Of a stretch of 64,000 nucleotides of DNA, positions 43,110-52,761 are shown one piece after another (the stretch's first letter is position 1; the number at the start of each line of letters is the position of its first letter). The translations under genes were made by a program, and so were the position numbers. The stretch comes from Procambarus clarkii (lineage: Eukaryota; Arthropoda; Malacostraca; Decapoda; Cambaridae). The stretch lies in contig NC_091165.1 in NCBI RefSeq assembly GCF_040958095.1, positions 26,380,670 to 26,444,669 on the forward strand, in the 5' to 3' direction. The notes below the pieces were generated by a model. The model did no database searches and was not told the DNA's origin. It saw only the letters and a program-made list of their open reading frames with translations.

Positions 43110-43275
43110 TGCGATGATTTCGGAGCTTAACGTCCCCCGGGCCCGGTCCTCGACCAGGCATCCTGGTTGCTGGACTGGTCGACCAGGCTGTTGGTCACGG
43201 CTACTGGCAGCCTGGCTGATCAATACCTGGTTGATCAGGTATCCTGGCCACATGAGCAACATTAGTGTGTTGCTC
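43110..43275 (-). mobile_element. LINE gamma variant 3' end, minus strand
   Basis: The plus strand reads GATGATTTCGGAGCTTAACG, CCGGTCCTCGACCAGGC and ACCAGGCTGTTGG, the complement of the gamma tail and C-terminal coding end. The GAAATCATC form of the tail is the one also carried by SINE family 1. Confidence 0.75.
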
Positions 43276-43384
43276 ACATGGCCCCACAAGTGAGGTGATT
43301 CGATGAAATATCTACGCCCGTGTTGACCATCGAGCGCTGTCGGATGTTGGATAAAATAGTCTCATGACTACCAAGATTTTTGTA

Positions 43385-43472
43385 CAGTCGTAATGTCTAG
43401 TGGTTAAGGCACCAGGTACGCCAAGATGCATAGCGCTCCTGGCTCTCTGGCTTCGAATCCTTCTGTGGTGTG
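43385..43472 (+). repeat. tRNA-like SINE head
   Basis: TCTAGTGGTTAAGGC (A box, 43396-43410) and GGCTTCGAATCC (B box, 43449-43460) are spaced as in a tRNA gene. The acceptor stem does not pair well, so it is a SINE head, not a tRNA gene. Confidence 0.55.
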
Positions 43473-43475
43473 GAG

Positions 43476-44560
43476 TTTAGGATGGAATGCCTAATGCATT
43501 CCATCTGTTAACTACTGACACTGAAAAAGTTATTTCTAAAGTCCCTGTGGCTCATTTGAGTACTCTGTGTCCCCTTGTTCGCGTACCACCCGTGTTGAAC
43601 AGTTTATCTACCCTGTCAATTCCTCTTGAGAATTTTGTAGGTAGTGATCATGTCTCCCCTTACTCTTCTGTCTTCAGTGTCGTGAGGTGCATTTCAAGCA
43701 GCCTTTCCTCGTAACTCATGCCTCTTATTTCTGGGACTACCCTAGTGGCATACCTCCGAACTTTTTCCACCTTCGTCGTGTGCTTGACAAGGTACGGGCT
43801 CCATGCTGGGGCCGCATACTCCAGGATTGGTCTTACATATGTGGTATAAAAGGTTCTGAATGATTCCTTACACAGGTTCCTGAAAACTATTTTGATGTTA
43901 GCCAGCCTCGCTTATGCTGCAGATGTAATTCTTTTTATGTGGGCTTCGGGAAACAGGTTTGGTATATCAACTCCTAGATCTTTCTCTCTGTCCGTTTCAT
44001 GAAGTACTTCATCTCCCATTCTGTATCCTGTTTCCACCTCCTAGTTTCATTACCTTACATTTACTCGGGTTGAACTTTAGTAGCAATTTGTTGGACCATT
44101 CATTCAGTCTATCTAGGTCATCTTGTAGCCTCATACTATCTTCCTCTGTTTTAATCCTCATATTTTTTGCATCGGCAGTAAACAATGAGGAACGATTCTT
44201 TACTTTGGAAGATAGGAGTTAGGGACACTGGCCTGTAGTTCAGTGCCTCCTGTCTATCCTCCTCCTTGTATATCGGGACTACATTAGCAGTCTTCCAAAT
44301 TTTTGGAAGTTCCCGTTACCGGTGATTGCCTGCCACTCTCCATAGTGTATAGTCACAGTGTTTCTGCTCTTTCCTTTAGTATTCAAGGGGAGATTCCATC
44401 TAGGCCTATAGCCTTTGTCACATCCAACTCTAGCAAAAGCTTCCTTACATCCCCACTGGTAATCTCAAACTCTTCTAGTGGAACCTGGTTAACTATTCCC
44501 TCTCTTATCTCTGGAACTTATCCTTGCTCTAATGTGAAGACCTCTTGGAATTTCTTATTC
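43476..44560 (-). mobile_element. LINE beta, minus strand, with internal deletion
   Basis: On the minus strand the C-terminal half (VRVVNRWNA region, RT thumb) runs from 44185 down to 43476. At 44186-44560 the sequence jumps to the RT fingers (complement encodes LEEFEITSGDVRKLLLELD and YKEEDRQEALNYRPVSLTPI). The RT core between them has been deleted. Many stops are present. Confidence 0.8.
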
Positions 44561-44577
44561 AGTTTCCCTCTCTCTCT

Positions 44578-44603
44578 CACACACTCACTCACTCACTCAC
44601 TCA

Positions 44604-44686
<83 letters not shown>
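44578..44686. repeat. (ACTC)n and (AC)n microsatellite
   Basis: Short ACTC units lead into about 40 AC units ending near 44685. Confidence 0.95.
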
Positions 44687-44689
44687 TGT

Positions 44690-45095
44690 GTGTGTATGTA
44701 CTCGTGTGCGAGGGTGTATAAATGTGAGGGAGATGAGTGAGGTAGGGGGATGAGGATGAAGGGCGTGGTTGGACACGGGCGGGAGGCCCCATTACCGTGC
44801 CAAGATACGGGCTGGGGGGGAGGGCGGTCCCGGCAGCGTGCCAGTTCAACTATTCACGCCTTATATGATTCAGACACATCTACCTGACACCTGATTGGCG
44901 CTCGGAGCTCCTTCCTCTTCAGATACCTCTAATGTTTGTAGGCATTTACGCGTGTTTGTACATGTATCAATGTATTTGTTTAGTATTTGCATCTACCACC
45001 CCATTTTAATTTATTCCATTGTGTTACAGCTTACGGAATTCATACATGGCAATAACTCTTTGTATATATATAAATACACATGTAAACGTAAAGTT
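44690..45095. other. No feature recognised
   Basis: A G-rich then AT-rich spacer without coding or repeat signature. Confidence 0.45.
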
Positions 45096-45099
45096 AACA

Positions 45100-45672
45100 A
45101 GACTTCTCAACTTAGCAAGGTGAGCTTGGCAAGGTATTTGACAATACTTCTCAAAGGAAGACAGAGTAAAGCTGAATATAAACCTCGATACAGCGAAATG
45201 TTTAAATGGAACTAGAAATGAAGACGAAAGATTCTTTTTTTCTACGAAGTGATAGGGACTGAAAAGCCAGTGAAATTAAACATAAAACCAAAGCAACAAC
45301 ATTGTTAGAGGAAGGAGGAGTAAAGGGCAAGGGAAGAAGTAACATGTTTCTGAAAATTGTATATACCAACATAGATGGGGTGAGATAAAAAATGCTGGAA
45401 CTAAAAGATATAATTCAGCTTATGGTCCCAGATATAGTCACACTGACAAGAGACGAAACTTGAAAAACAATATTTTAAGTGAGGTCCTATTCCCAAGGAA
45501 CTACTGTACTTAGTTTGGAGACGTGACAGGAAAACTAGGAAGGGAGGTGTGGCTGTGCTGGTGAAAGAACTCTCCAAGGTAAGAGAGTTAATAATAATCA
45601 AAAACCCTAAAGCAGTTGACATAGTGTCATTGCAGGTTTGGAATCAGGATGATAAACTGATAATCGTAAATG
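45100..45672 (+). mobile_element. LINE alpha 5' part (ORF1 end and endonuclease start), decayed
   Basis: The copy matches the ORF1/ORF2 overlap and the start of the endonuclease (ATATACCAACATAGATGGGG, GACGTGACAGGAAAACTAGG, AATCAGGATGATAAACTGAT). It contains frameshifts and stops. In the overlap the T-run after GATTC has seven T, against six in copies B and C. It ends abruptly at 45672 against LINE beta in the other orientation. Confidence 0.8.
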
Positions 45673-46310
45673 TATGTGTACTCGCCTAGTTGTACTCGCA
45701 TAGTAGTTCCCAGGGGGGGTTAAGCTTTGGCTCTTTGGTCCCGCCTCTCAACTGTAAATCTACTGGTGTACAGATTCCTGAGCTTCTCGAATTCTATCAT
45801 ATCTACATTTGAAACGGTGTATGGAGTCAGCCTTTAATACATCACTTCCTAGTGCATTCCATTTACTTACTACTCTGACACTGAAAAAGTTCTTTAAAAT
45901 GTCTCTGTGGCTCATTTGGGCACTCAGCTTCCACCTGTCTCCCCTTGTGCATGTACCACCCGTGTTAAATAACCTATTCTTATCTATCCGGTCAATTCCC
46001 CTGAGAATTTTGTATGTGGTGATCATGTCTCCTCGAGCTCTTGTCTTCTAGCGACGTGAGGTGCATTTAGCGCAGCCTTTCCTCATAACTCATGCCTCTT
46101 AGTTCTGGGGACTAGCTTAGTGGCATACCTCTGATTTTTTTTTCATCTTCCGTCTTGTGCTTGACAAGATATGGGCTCCATGCTTGGGCCGCATACTCCA
46201 GGATTAGTCTTACATATGTGGTATACAAGGTTCAGGATTCCTTTCACAGGTTTCTGAAGGCAGTTCTGATGTTAACTAGCCTTACATACGCCGCCTGTGT
46301 TATTCTTTTG
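45673..46310 (-). mobile_element. LINE beta 3' part, minus strand
   Basis: The minus strand encodes LINE beta from near the RT thumb to the 3' UTR (tail complement CTCGCCTAGTTGTACTCGCA at 45680). It includes an open 88-codon end listed separately. Confidence 0.85.
45760..46026 (-). pseudogene. LINE beta ORF2 C-terminal 88 residues
   Basis: The frame reads MITTYKILRGIDRIDKNRLF, RWKLSAQMSHRDILKNFFSV and RVVSKWNALGSDVLKADSIH. This is the family's most intact protein end in the window. Upstream (46027-46310) the frame is broken, so this is a fragment. Confidence 0.8.
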
Positions 46311-46672
46311 ATACCTGGTTGATGAGGTTCTGGGAGTTCTTCTACTCCCCAAGCCCGGCCCTAGGCCAGGCTTGACTTGTGAGAGTTTGGTCCATCAGGC
46401 TGTTGTACAGATTCCTGAGCCTACTGGGCTCTATCATATCTACATTTAAAACTGTGTATGGAGTCAGCCTCCACCACATCACTGCCTAACGCATTCCAGC
46501 TGTTAACTACTCTGACACTGAAAAAGTTCTTTCTAACGTCCCTGTGGCTCATTTAGGTGCTCGGTTTTCACCTGTGTCCCCTTGTTCGCGTACCACCAGT
46601 GTTGAATAGTTAATCCTTGTCTATCCTGTGAATTCCCTTGAGGATTTTGTAGGTAGTGTTCATGTCTCCTGT
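46311..46672 (-). mobile_element. LINE gamma-like tail and another LINE beta 3' end, minus strand
   Basis: Bases 46311-46405 (ACCTGGTTGATGAGGTTCTG, AAGCCCGGCCCTAGGCCAGG) resemble a diverged gamma tail. Bases 46406-46672 are a LINE beta C-terminal copy (GGAGTCAGCCTCCACCACAT, TCTGACACTGAAAAAGTTCT) followed by a GT run. Confidence 0.75.
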
Positions 46673-46681
46673 GTGTGTGTG

Positions 46682-46805
46682 TGTAATTACGTAAGTGTAG
46701 TTATAGGATGAGAGGTACGGTTGTGGTGTCCTGTATTCCCAGCACTCTGTCATATAATGCTTTGAAACTACTGACGAATTTGGCCTCCATCACCTCCTGG
46801 CATTC
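46682..46805 (-). mobile_element. LINE alpha 3' end, minus strand
   Basis: The shared tail GTAATTACGTAAGTGTAGTT and CTTTGAAACTACTGACGAAT, then GCCTCCATCACC, identify a truncated alpha copy of about 120 bases. Confidence 0.85.
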
Positions 46806-46844
46806 CACCCTCCACCTCCAGGAACGCCTCCCTCCCTCCAGAGT

Positions 46845-46949
46845 TCACCCTCCACCCCCACCCTTGCATACAAAGCACAACTCTCCTGCACATTTTGAAT
46901 TCGGACACATTTGCCTCCGCTCCACTAACTCCGCCATGACGTCCTCCAT
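46845..46949 (-). CDS. Candidate 34-codon ORF, unproven
   Basis: The minus strand from ATG 46949 reads MEDVMAELVERRQMCPNSKC, then AGELCFVCKGGGGG. It has two Cys pairs (CPNSKC and CFVC). A promoter-like cluster lies about 100-220 bases upstream, and CTCAG precedes the frame as a possible splice acceptor. No homology is claimed. It could equally be a chance frame. Confidence 0.2.
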   Translation of the reverse strand: MEDVMAELVERRQMCPNSKCAGELCFVCKGGGGG

Positions 46950-47054
46950 ACCCTTTGGCTGAGAAAATAAACAATGAGTGAAGGTGCACACAAAACAAAC
47001 TGTAAACGGATAAACAAAAAAGAAACACGTCACGAGAATAACGCGTTAGAAATA

Positions 47055-47172
47055 GCGGTGACGTTAACTTGACTACGTCATACCTACAAGTGGGCGTGGG
47101 ACCAACAACTCTTTCCTGCGCCTTTTTTTGTATAAAGCGCGCTCATTGGCTGGTACTCAGCGGTGACGTCAT
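47055..47172. promoter_or_regulatory. Promoter-like cluster: CRE, CCAAT, TATA
   Basis: A perfect TGACGTCA lies at 47164-47171, with CRE-like half sites nearby (GTGACGTTA about 47058, CTACGTCA about 47075). ATTGG at 47145-47149 is an inverted CCAAT box and TATAAAG stands at 47131-47137. The stretch is free of recognised repeats. TATAAAG favours the plus strand and the CCAAT box the minus strand, so direction is unclear. Confidence 0.3.
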
Positions 47173-47189
47173 CTCTCCTCCCAATGTAT

Positions 47190-47990
47190 TTCTAAAAGCT
47201 TTGGTCTTGATGCACTGCTGAAAGATTGTTGTGTTGGCCTGCACTTGAACGACTTAATCTGCTATTATGTTTTCTGCTAAATTGGCGTTTTTCATTCAAT
47301 ATACAGCAACAGAAGCACCCGTGGATTTTATTAATACAGCCTTGTGTATATCAATCAGGTGTACTTTTAGAGTCTAGCGTTGCTTTTAGAGTCGAGCATT
47401 ATAACTAGTTCCAAAGCCCAACTTTGGAACTATTAGTTATTGTTCTATTTGCTAATGCTTCGTATAGTTAAATTTTAAACTTGTGTATTGACTTAGCGTC
47501 AACCACATACTCTTATAACTTATTCATCTTACAGCACATGCGATTAAGCTCTTTCTGGCATATCTATGCAACTCGTTTAATTTGCGAGTCTAGTTCCCAT
47601 TAATGTCTTCTCGTTCCTTAATTTAAACATCATTTCTTTCGTAGCTATTACCTAGTGCACGATAATAACTTACTGCAGAGAAAGGTATAGTAAGAAGTAT
47701 ACACCAAGTGAAGACTAAAGCTGCCACTGCCTCCGCAAGCAGAGGCCCGCGGCTCTTTAACCTCCCGCCAAGTTTTAAGAAATATTGCCTGAGCAAAATT
47801 TTGTATTTTCCAATAGAAACTTGAAAAGGTTCCCGCATAAGTAGCGAATCTGCCAAATAATTGTGGAAATCTGGAGGCTGAGGACCACTACAAGCAACAT
47901 CCTTAAAAAATTAAGTTATCTCCAGAACAGCCTAGTTCTTGGCCGGGCTGCCAGAGAACTCTCGAAACCATTTCTAGATAAATTACAGGT
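47190..47990. other. Low-repeat stretch, nothing firm
   Basis: An AT-rich spacer with a small hairpin at 47408-47430 (GTTCCAAAG and CTTTGGAAC arms). A 77-residue minus-strand frame at 47623-47856 has a hydrophobic patch but no supporting signal. Confidence 0.4.
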
Positions 47991-47999
47991 AAATCACTT

Positions 48000-48300
48000 T
48001 TGAAGCCTATGTAGGTGCTCTTAAATTTGTCTACAGTCTACATCTGTCCAGACTCTTCTCATTAAGTTTGGATGATCTTCAAACATTAAAATGTAAGACT
48101 ACCACTGTGGTTAGGTCAGTGAGGTAGGACAGTAATAGTATGGGTCCAAGTGCTGATCTTTGGAGGACCTCACTTAATGTTACACTTCATCAGTCCCATT
48201 GCTTCCCCGTCACTGTGGCGGGCAAGTTACATAACTTGCATATTTCTTAAGTTTGTTTAATGGACTTTTATGTAGTACTGCGTCAAAGTCTTTTAAATAT
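48000..48300 (-). mobile_element. Old LINE reverse transcriptase remnant, minus strand
   Basis: The minus strand reads KDFDAVLHKSPLNKLKKY (compare the K-A-F-D-x-V-P-H box) and, in another frame, LQRSALGPILLLSYLTDL (compare S-G-V-P-Q-G-S-x-L-G-P). The order and spacing fit an RT palm. It is heavily decayed and the family is not assigned. Confidence 0.6.
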
Positions 48301-48462
48301 ATACACGTACGATTATTTGTGTGTGTATTTACGACTTGTGCCTGCAAGATCGAGCTGTTAGCTCTTTGACCCCCACCTTTCTAACCGTCGGTTGTCTAAG
48401 GTACTACTCACAACCTATTTTTGCTATCATATCTACTACATACTTCTAACACACACACACAT

Positions 48463-48836
48463 TCCCAGGATGCAGTCCGTAGCAGTTGTCTAGCTCCTAA
48501 GTACCTATTTACTGCTAGGTGAACAGGGGCATCAGCTCCAACACAGTGCACAGTTACAAACCCATTAAGATTTCAACTTAGATTCAACAGAGCAGAAGTT
48601 GTTAAACACATATGGCAAAAACTTACTGAAGCGACCATACGAATCATAAATACTCATACTCCGCCCAAGTAAAACAGAAACAAGCAACACTTAGTGGGCC
48701 AGTCAGAGGCTTAGGGCCCGCGCAGGAATATCCCTGAAAAAAAAGGGCATCAGGGGTAAAAGAAAATTCTTTCTGGTTCGAAAACGGGCCCATTGGACTA
48801 CAACCCCAAAGCGCTCTCCACTCAGCCGCGAGGTCC
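48463..48836 (-). repeat. SINE family 1, minus strand, interrupted
   Basis: The body (48463-48535: TACCTATTTACTGCTAGGTG) and the head (48754-48836, degenerate B box complement GGTTCGAAAACGGG) are separated by a 209-base insert with a 9-base target duplication. Joining the two sides gives the order seen in the intact copy at 49820-49996. Confidence 0.8.
48536..48744 (+). mobile_element. A-tailed retroposon X nested in a SINE
   Basis: The insert is 209 bases, ends in eight A and is bounded by GGGCATCAG at 48527-48535 and 48745-48753. Poly(A) plus target duplication shows LINE-driven insertion. Related sequences are at 40041-40230 and 40920-41065. No pol III boxes are evident, so it may be a truncated copy of a longer transcript. 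Confidence 0.85.
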
Positions 48837-48855
48837 CTATAATGCACGCGCGTGT

Positions 48856-49440
48856 GTACTCGCCTAGTTGCACTCACCTAGCTATGCTTGAGGGGGTTGA
48901 GCTCTGGCTGTTTGGTGCTGCCTCTCAACTGTCAATCAACTGGTATACAGATTCCTGAGCCTACTGGGCTCTATCATATCTACAATTGAAACTGTGTATG
49001 GAGTCAGCCACCACCTCCCGTGTTAAATAATCCATCCTGGGCTACCTTGTCAATTCCCCTGAAAATTGTGTATGTGATAATCATGTCTCCCCGAGCTCTC
49101 CTGTCTTCTAGCGACGTGAGGTGCAGTTCACGCAGCCTTTCCTGGTAACTCATGCTTCTTAGTTCTGGGACTAGTATAATGGCTCTTTTCCAGCTTCGTC
49201 TTGTGCTTGACAAGGTACGGGCTCCATGCTGGGGCCGCACACTCCAGGATTGGACTTACATATGTGGTATACGAGGTTCTGAAGGATTCCTTACACATAT
49301 TTCTGAGGGCAATTCTGAGGTTAACCAGCTTCGCATACGCCGCTGATTTTATTCTTTTGATGTGGGCTTCAGGAGACAGGTTTGGCGTGATATCAACTCC
49401 TAGATCTTTCTTTCTGACTGTTTCATGAAGGACTTCACCT
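48856..49440 (-). mobile_element. LINE beta 3' part, minus strand
   Basis: The complement encodes the C-terminal domain and 3' UTR (CTCGCCTAGTTGCACTCACC at its 3' end). A deletion removes part of the C-terminus at about 49012 (ACCACC directly to TCCCGTGTTAAATAA). Confidence 0.82.
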
Positions 49441-49560
49441 CCCTCCCATGTGTGTGTGTGTATTCACCAAGTTGTGCTTGCGGGGGTTGAGCGCTGCTCT
49501 TTCGGCCCTCCTCTCAACTGTTACTAACTATTAACTTTTTTTTTCCACACACACTCACAC
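49441..49560 (-). mobile_element. LINE beta 3' UTR scrap, minus strand
   Basis: After a GT run, TTCACCAAGTTGTGCTTGCG and TTGAGCGCTGCTCTTTCGGC give the family tail only. Confidence 0.65.
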
Positions 49561-49812
49561 CTTACCTTGAGGTGCTTTCGGGGCTTAGCGTCCCCGCGGC
49601 CCGGTCGTCGACCAGGCCTCCTCGTTGCTGGACTAGTCAACCAGGCTGTTGGACGCGGCAGCTCGCAGCCTGACGTATGAATCACAGCCTGGTTGATCAG
49701 GTATCCTTTGGAGGTGCTTATCGAGCTCTCTCTTGAACACTGTGAAGGGTCGGCCAGTTATGTCCCTTATGTGTAGTGGAAGCGTGTGGAACAGTTTCGG
49801 GCTTCTCTCACA
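49561..49812 (-). mobile_element. LINE gamma 3' end with coding C-terminus, minus strand
   Basis: The minus strand reads SPKLFHTLPLHIRDITGRPF, TVFKRELDKHLQRIPDQPGC and DSYVRLRAAASNSLVD, then the 3' UTR with GACCGGGCCGCGGGGACGCT and CCTCAAGGTAAG. It is the best-preserved gamma copy here. A SINE family 1 head stands directly upstream in the same orientation. Confidence 0.82.
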
Positions 49813-49819
49813 CACTCAC

Positions 49820-49996
49820 ACTTCCGGGAAGCAGCCCGTAACATCTGTCTAACTCCCAGTTATCTATTTACTGCTAGATAACAGGGGCATCAGGGTGACA
49901 AACTCTGCCCATTTGTTTCCTCTGGCGCCGAGAATCGAACCCCGAACCGCTGGACTACGAATACAGAGCGCTGACCACTCAGCTACCGGTCCCTGT
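49820..49996 (-). repeat. SINE family 1, minus strand, head and body
   Basis: The complement has the head with B box GGGTTCGATTC and body GGGGCATCAGGGTGACAAAC region. The usual 3' tail is not present; LINE gamma sequence follows instead at 49812. Confidence 0.78.
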
Positions 49997-50002
49997 TTGT
50001 GT

Positions 50003-50298
50003 GTGTAATTATCTAAGTAGTTACAGGATGAGAGCTACGCTCTTGGTGTCCCGTCTTTCCAGTACTCTTTGTCATATAACACTGAGACTACTGACGGTTT
50101 TGGCTTCCACCGCCTTCTCTCTTAGCTTGTTTCAACCCTCTACCACTCTGCAAAAGAAACCTAAGTGTCATTTCTCCTCTTTTTCTTCTATCTTCAAGTT
50201 GTGGCATGTTTAACGCCTCCAGTCTCTCCTCGTAACTCTTGTCTCTCAGTTCTGGAGCCACTAAGTAGCATGCCGTTGTACACTTTCCCGTTTGTCTG
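50003..50298 (-). mobile_element. LINE alpha 3' end, minus strand
   Basis: The tail GTAATTATCTAAGTAGTTAC, then CTCTTGGTGTCCCGTC, and the coding end (complement of EGRNAQxxEERLEALNMPQL region, LEDRRKRGEM) identify it. An internal deletion joins VVEG to RRKRGEM. Confidence 0.85.
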
Positions 50299-50960
50299 TA
50301 CTCACCTAGTTGTGCTTGCGGGGGTTGAACTCTAGCTCTTTGGCCCTGTTTCTCAATTGTCAATCAACTGATATACAGGGTCCTGAGCCTATTGGGCTCT
50401 ATCATATCTACACTTGAAACTGTGTATAGGGTCAGCCTCCACCACATCACTTCCTAGTGCATTCCGTTTGTCAACTACTGACACACACACACAAAATCTT
50501 TCTAATGTCACCTCCGTCTTAATTGTTCTCATAATTTCTCATTCTCACCCCTCAATCAGCAAACATTGAGATGAATGAGTCTATACCCTCTGAAAGAGCG
50601 TTTACTTATATCAGAAACAGGATAGGTCCGAGCACAGAATTAATCCTGTCGGATTCCGCTGGTGTCATCACACCATTCGGAGGTCTCACTCCTTACTGTG
50701 ACGGCTTCCTATTGCTTACCTTATCCACTGGAGCATCCTACGAGTTACTCCTGGTAGGGGGCCCTGTTTCTCCATCACCCTGACTGTTCCTCCGACTTGT
50801 GCACCAGCCTGTCGAAGGCTTTCTGACAGTCCATGAAAATACAGTCTGCCTACTCTTCTCTCTCTTGATTAAGCTTTGTAACATGATCGTATAATTCTAT
50901 TAGACCTGTGAGGCAATATTTGCCATCCCTGAATCCATGTTGGTGGTGAGTCACAATGTC
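50299..50960 (-). mobile_element. LINE beta 3' UTR plus RT scrap, minus strand
   Basis: Bases 50299-50500 are the LINE beta 3' end. Bases 50560-50960 carry RT motifs in complement: DCQKAFDRL, a degraded SGIRQD and GFRDGKYCLTGLIELYDHV. Frames are broken. Confidence 0.75.
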
Positions 50961-50984
50961 TCTTCTCTCCAAATGTGTGTAGCT

Positions 50985-51325
50985 GCCCGTGAAGGGAAGG
51001 GAAGGGAAAAGAACTATCAGGAAATGAAATTATCGGGGTGGGGGGAAGGAGCCAATCCATTACGACTTTATAGCACTTGGAAAAAATCACGATAAGGATT
51101 AGGGATGGGGTGGGGGGGAGGGGAAGGATTGTTTTAATTATCAGGGGAAAGCGCCAAGCCATTACTAATTTATAGCCTTTGGAAGGGGTCGGGATAAGGA
51201 TTTGGGATGGGACGGGAGGGGGGGGGGGTGAGGAAGGATTGATGGCCAACCACTTGGACAGTCGGGGATTGAACGTAGACCTGCATGAAGCGAGACCGTC
51301 GCTCTACCGTCCAGTCCAAGTGATT
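50985..51325 (-). repeat. SINE family 2, tRNA-headed, minus strand
   Basis: The complement reads ACTGGACGGTAGAGCGACGG (A box) and CGTTCAATCC (B box, 51266-51275), then a C-rich body and GATAAGGATT/GGGATGGG blocks that are duplicated in tandem at 51061-51110 and 51180-51225. A tail copy of this family is at 62477-62590 on the plus strand. Confidence 0.7.
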
Positions 51326-51480
51326 GTGCTGGTGAGTGCACACATGTTTGTATAGCGAAATAGGTACGTATAGGGAAATGGTAATACACACGATAACAAG
51401 ACGAGGATGCCAGGTGTGAGTGTAAGGTTTATGTCGCTGGTGGTAGCCACACAGGGTGACGGGGCTCACACATAGTGCGA

Positions 51481-51722
51481 GAGCCGGTCGGCCGAGTGGA
51501 CAGCACGCTGGACTTGTGATCCTGTAGTCCTGGGTTCGATCCCAGGCGCCGGCGAGAAACAATGGGCAGAGTTTCTTTCACCCTATGCCCCTGTTACCTA
51601 GCAGTAAAATAGGTACCTGGGTGTTAGTCAGCTGTCACGGGCTGCTTCCTAGGGGTGGAGGCCTGATAGAGGACCGGGCCGCGGGGACACTAAAAGCCCC
51701 GAAATCATCTCGAGAGAGAGTG
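51481..51722 (+). repeat. SINE family 1, full-length, plus strand
   Basis: This is the complete reference copy: tRNA-like head from GCCGGTCGGCCGAGTGGA (A box) to GGGTTCGATCCCAGG (B box 51533-51542) and GCGCCGGC pairing back to the 5' end. A body with CTAGCAGTAAAATAGGTACC follows, and a tail of ACCGGGCCGCGGGGACACTA, AAAGCCCCGAAATCATCTCG. The head is close to tRNA, so the family is fairly young. It should be transcribed by pol III. Confidence 0.88.
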
Positions 51723-52002
51723 GTGGGCGCCGCCACCTTTCATGTGACGCACCATACTAACCCACACCTCCCACCAAGGTCCTTTCTATCCCCCTCCTTC
51801 CCGTCAATTTATTTCCACTCGTGACCCCACAACCTTGCGTCTCAGCCTCCGTCACCTGCCGCCTCTTTCTTTACCATCGCTAGGTTTGGACTAACATGTC
51901 ACACATTTGTTTTAACATGAGCTAAAATTCAAGGTTTCGCAGAAATGAGCAAGCTAGGCTAGCGGCGGCCTGACTGGTGAAAGTTTGTGCTCCATGAACC
52001 GC

Positions 52003-52569
52003 TTTCTCCCCCCTCTCCCTCTCTCCCTCTCTCTCCCTCTCTCTCCCTCTCTCTCCCTCTCTCTCCCTCTCTCTCCCTCTCTCTCCCTCTCTCTCCCTCT
52101 CTCTCCCTCTCTCTCCCTCTCTCTCCCTCTCTCTCCCTCTCTCTCCCTCTCTCTCCCTCTCTCTCCCTCTCTCTCCCTCTCTCTCCCTCTCTCTCCCTCT
52201 CTCTCCCTCTCTCTCCCTCTCTCTCCCTCTCTCTCCCTCTCTCTCCCTCTCTCTCCCTCTCTCTCCCTCTCTCTCCCTCTCTCTCCCTCTCTCTCCCTCT
52301 CTCTCCCTCTCTCTCCCTCTCTCTCCCTCTCTCTCCCTCTCTCTCCCTCTCTCTCCCTCTCTCTCCCTCTCTCTCCCTCTCTCTCCCTCTCTCTCCCTCT
52401 CTCTCCCTCTCTCTCCCTCTCTCTCCCTCTCTCTCCCTCTCTCTCCCTCTCTCTCCCTCTCTCTCCCTCTCTCTCCCTCTCTCTCCCTCTCTCTCCTCTC
52501 TCTCCCTCTCTCTCCCTCTCTCTCTCCTCTCTCTCCCTCTCTCTCTCCCTCTCTCTCTCCCTCTCTCCC

Positions 52570-52619
<50 letters not shown>

Positions 52620-52665
52620 CTCTCCTCTCTCTCCCTCTCTCTCCTCTCTCTCTCCCTCTCTCTCC

Positions 52666-52760
<95 letters not shown>
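52003..52760. repeat. Polypyrimidine satellite: 10-bp unit then (CT)n
   Basis: From 52021 to about 52490 the unit CTCTCCCTCT repeats some 47 times without error. It then becomes irregular (CT)n/CCCT to 52757. One strand is all C and T over about 750 bases. The long SLSLPLSP or REREGERG frames are by-products of the repeat. Confidence 0.95.

Positions 52761-52761
<1 letters not shown>

Noticed and set aside
47623..47856. 77-codon minus-strand frame with a hydrophobic segment
   Set aside because: No splice site, homology or codon evidence supports it. Length is within chance expectation.
51481..51553. Possible functional tRNA gene
   Set aside because: The head has A and B boxes, but the anticodon stem has mismatches and it continues into a SINE body and LINE-type tail.
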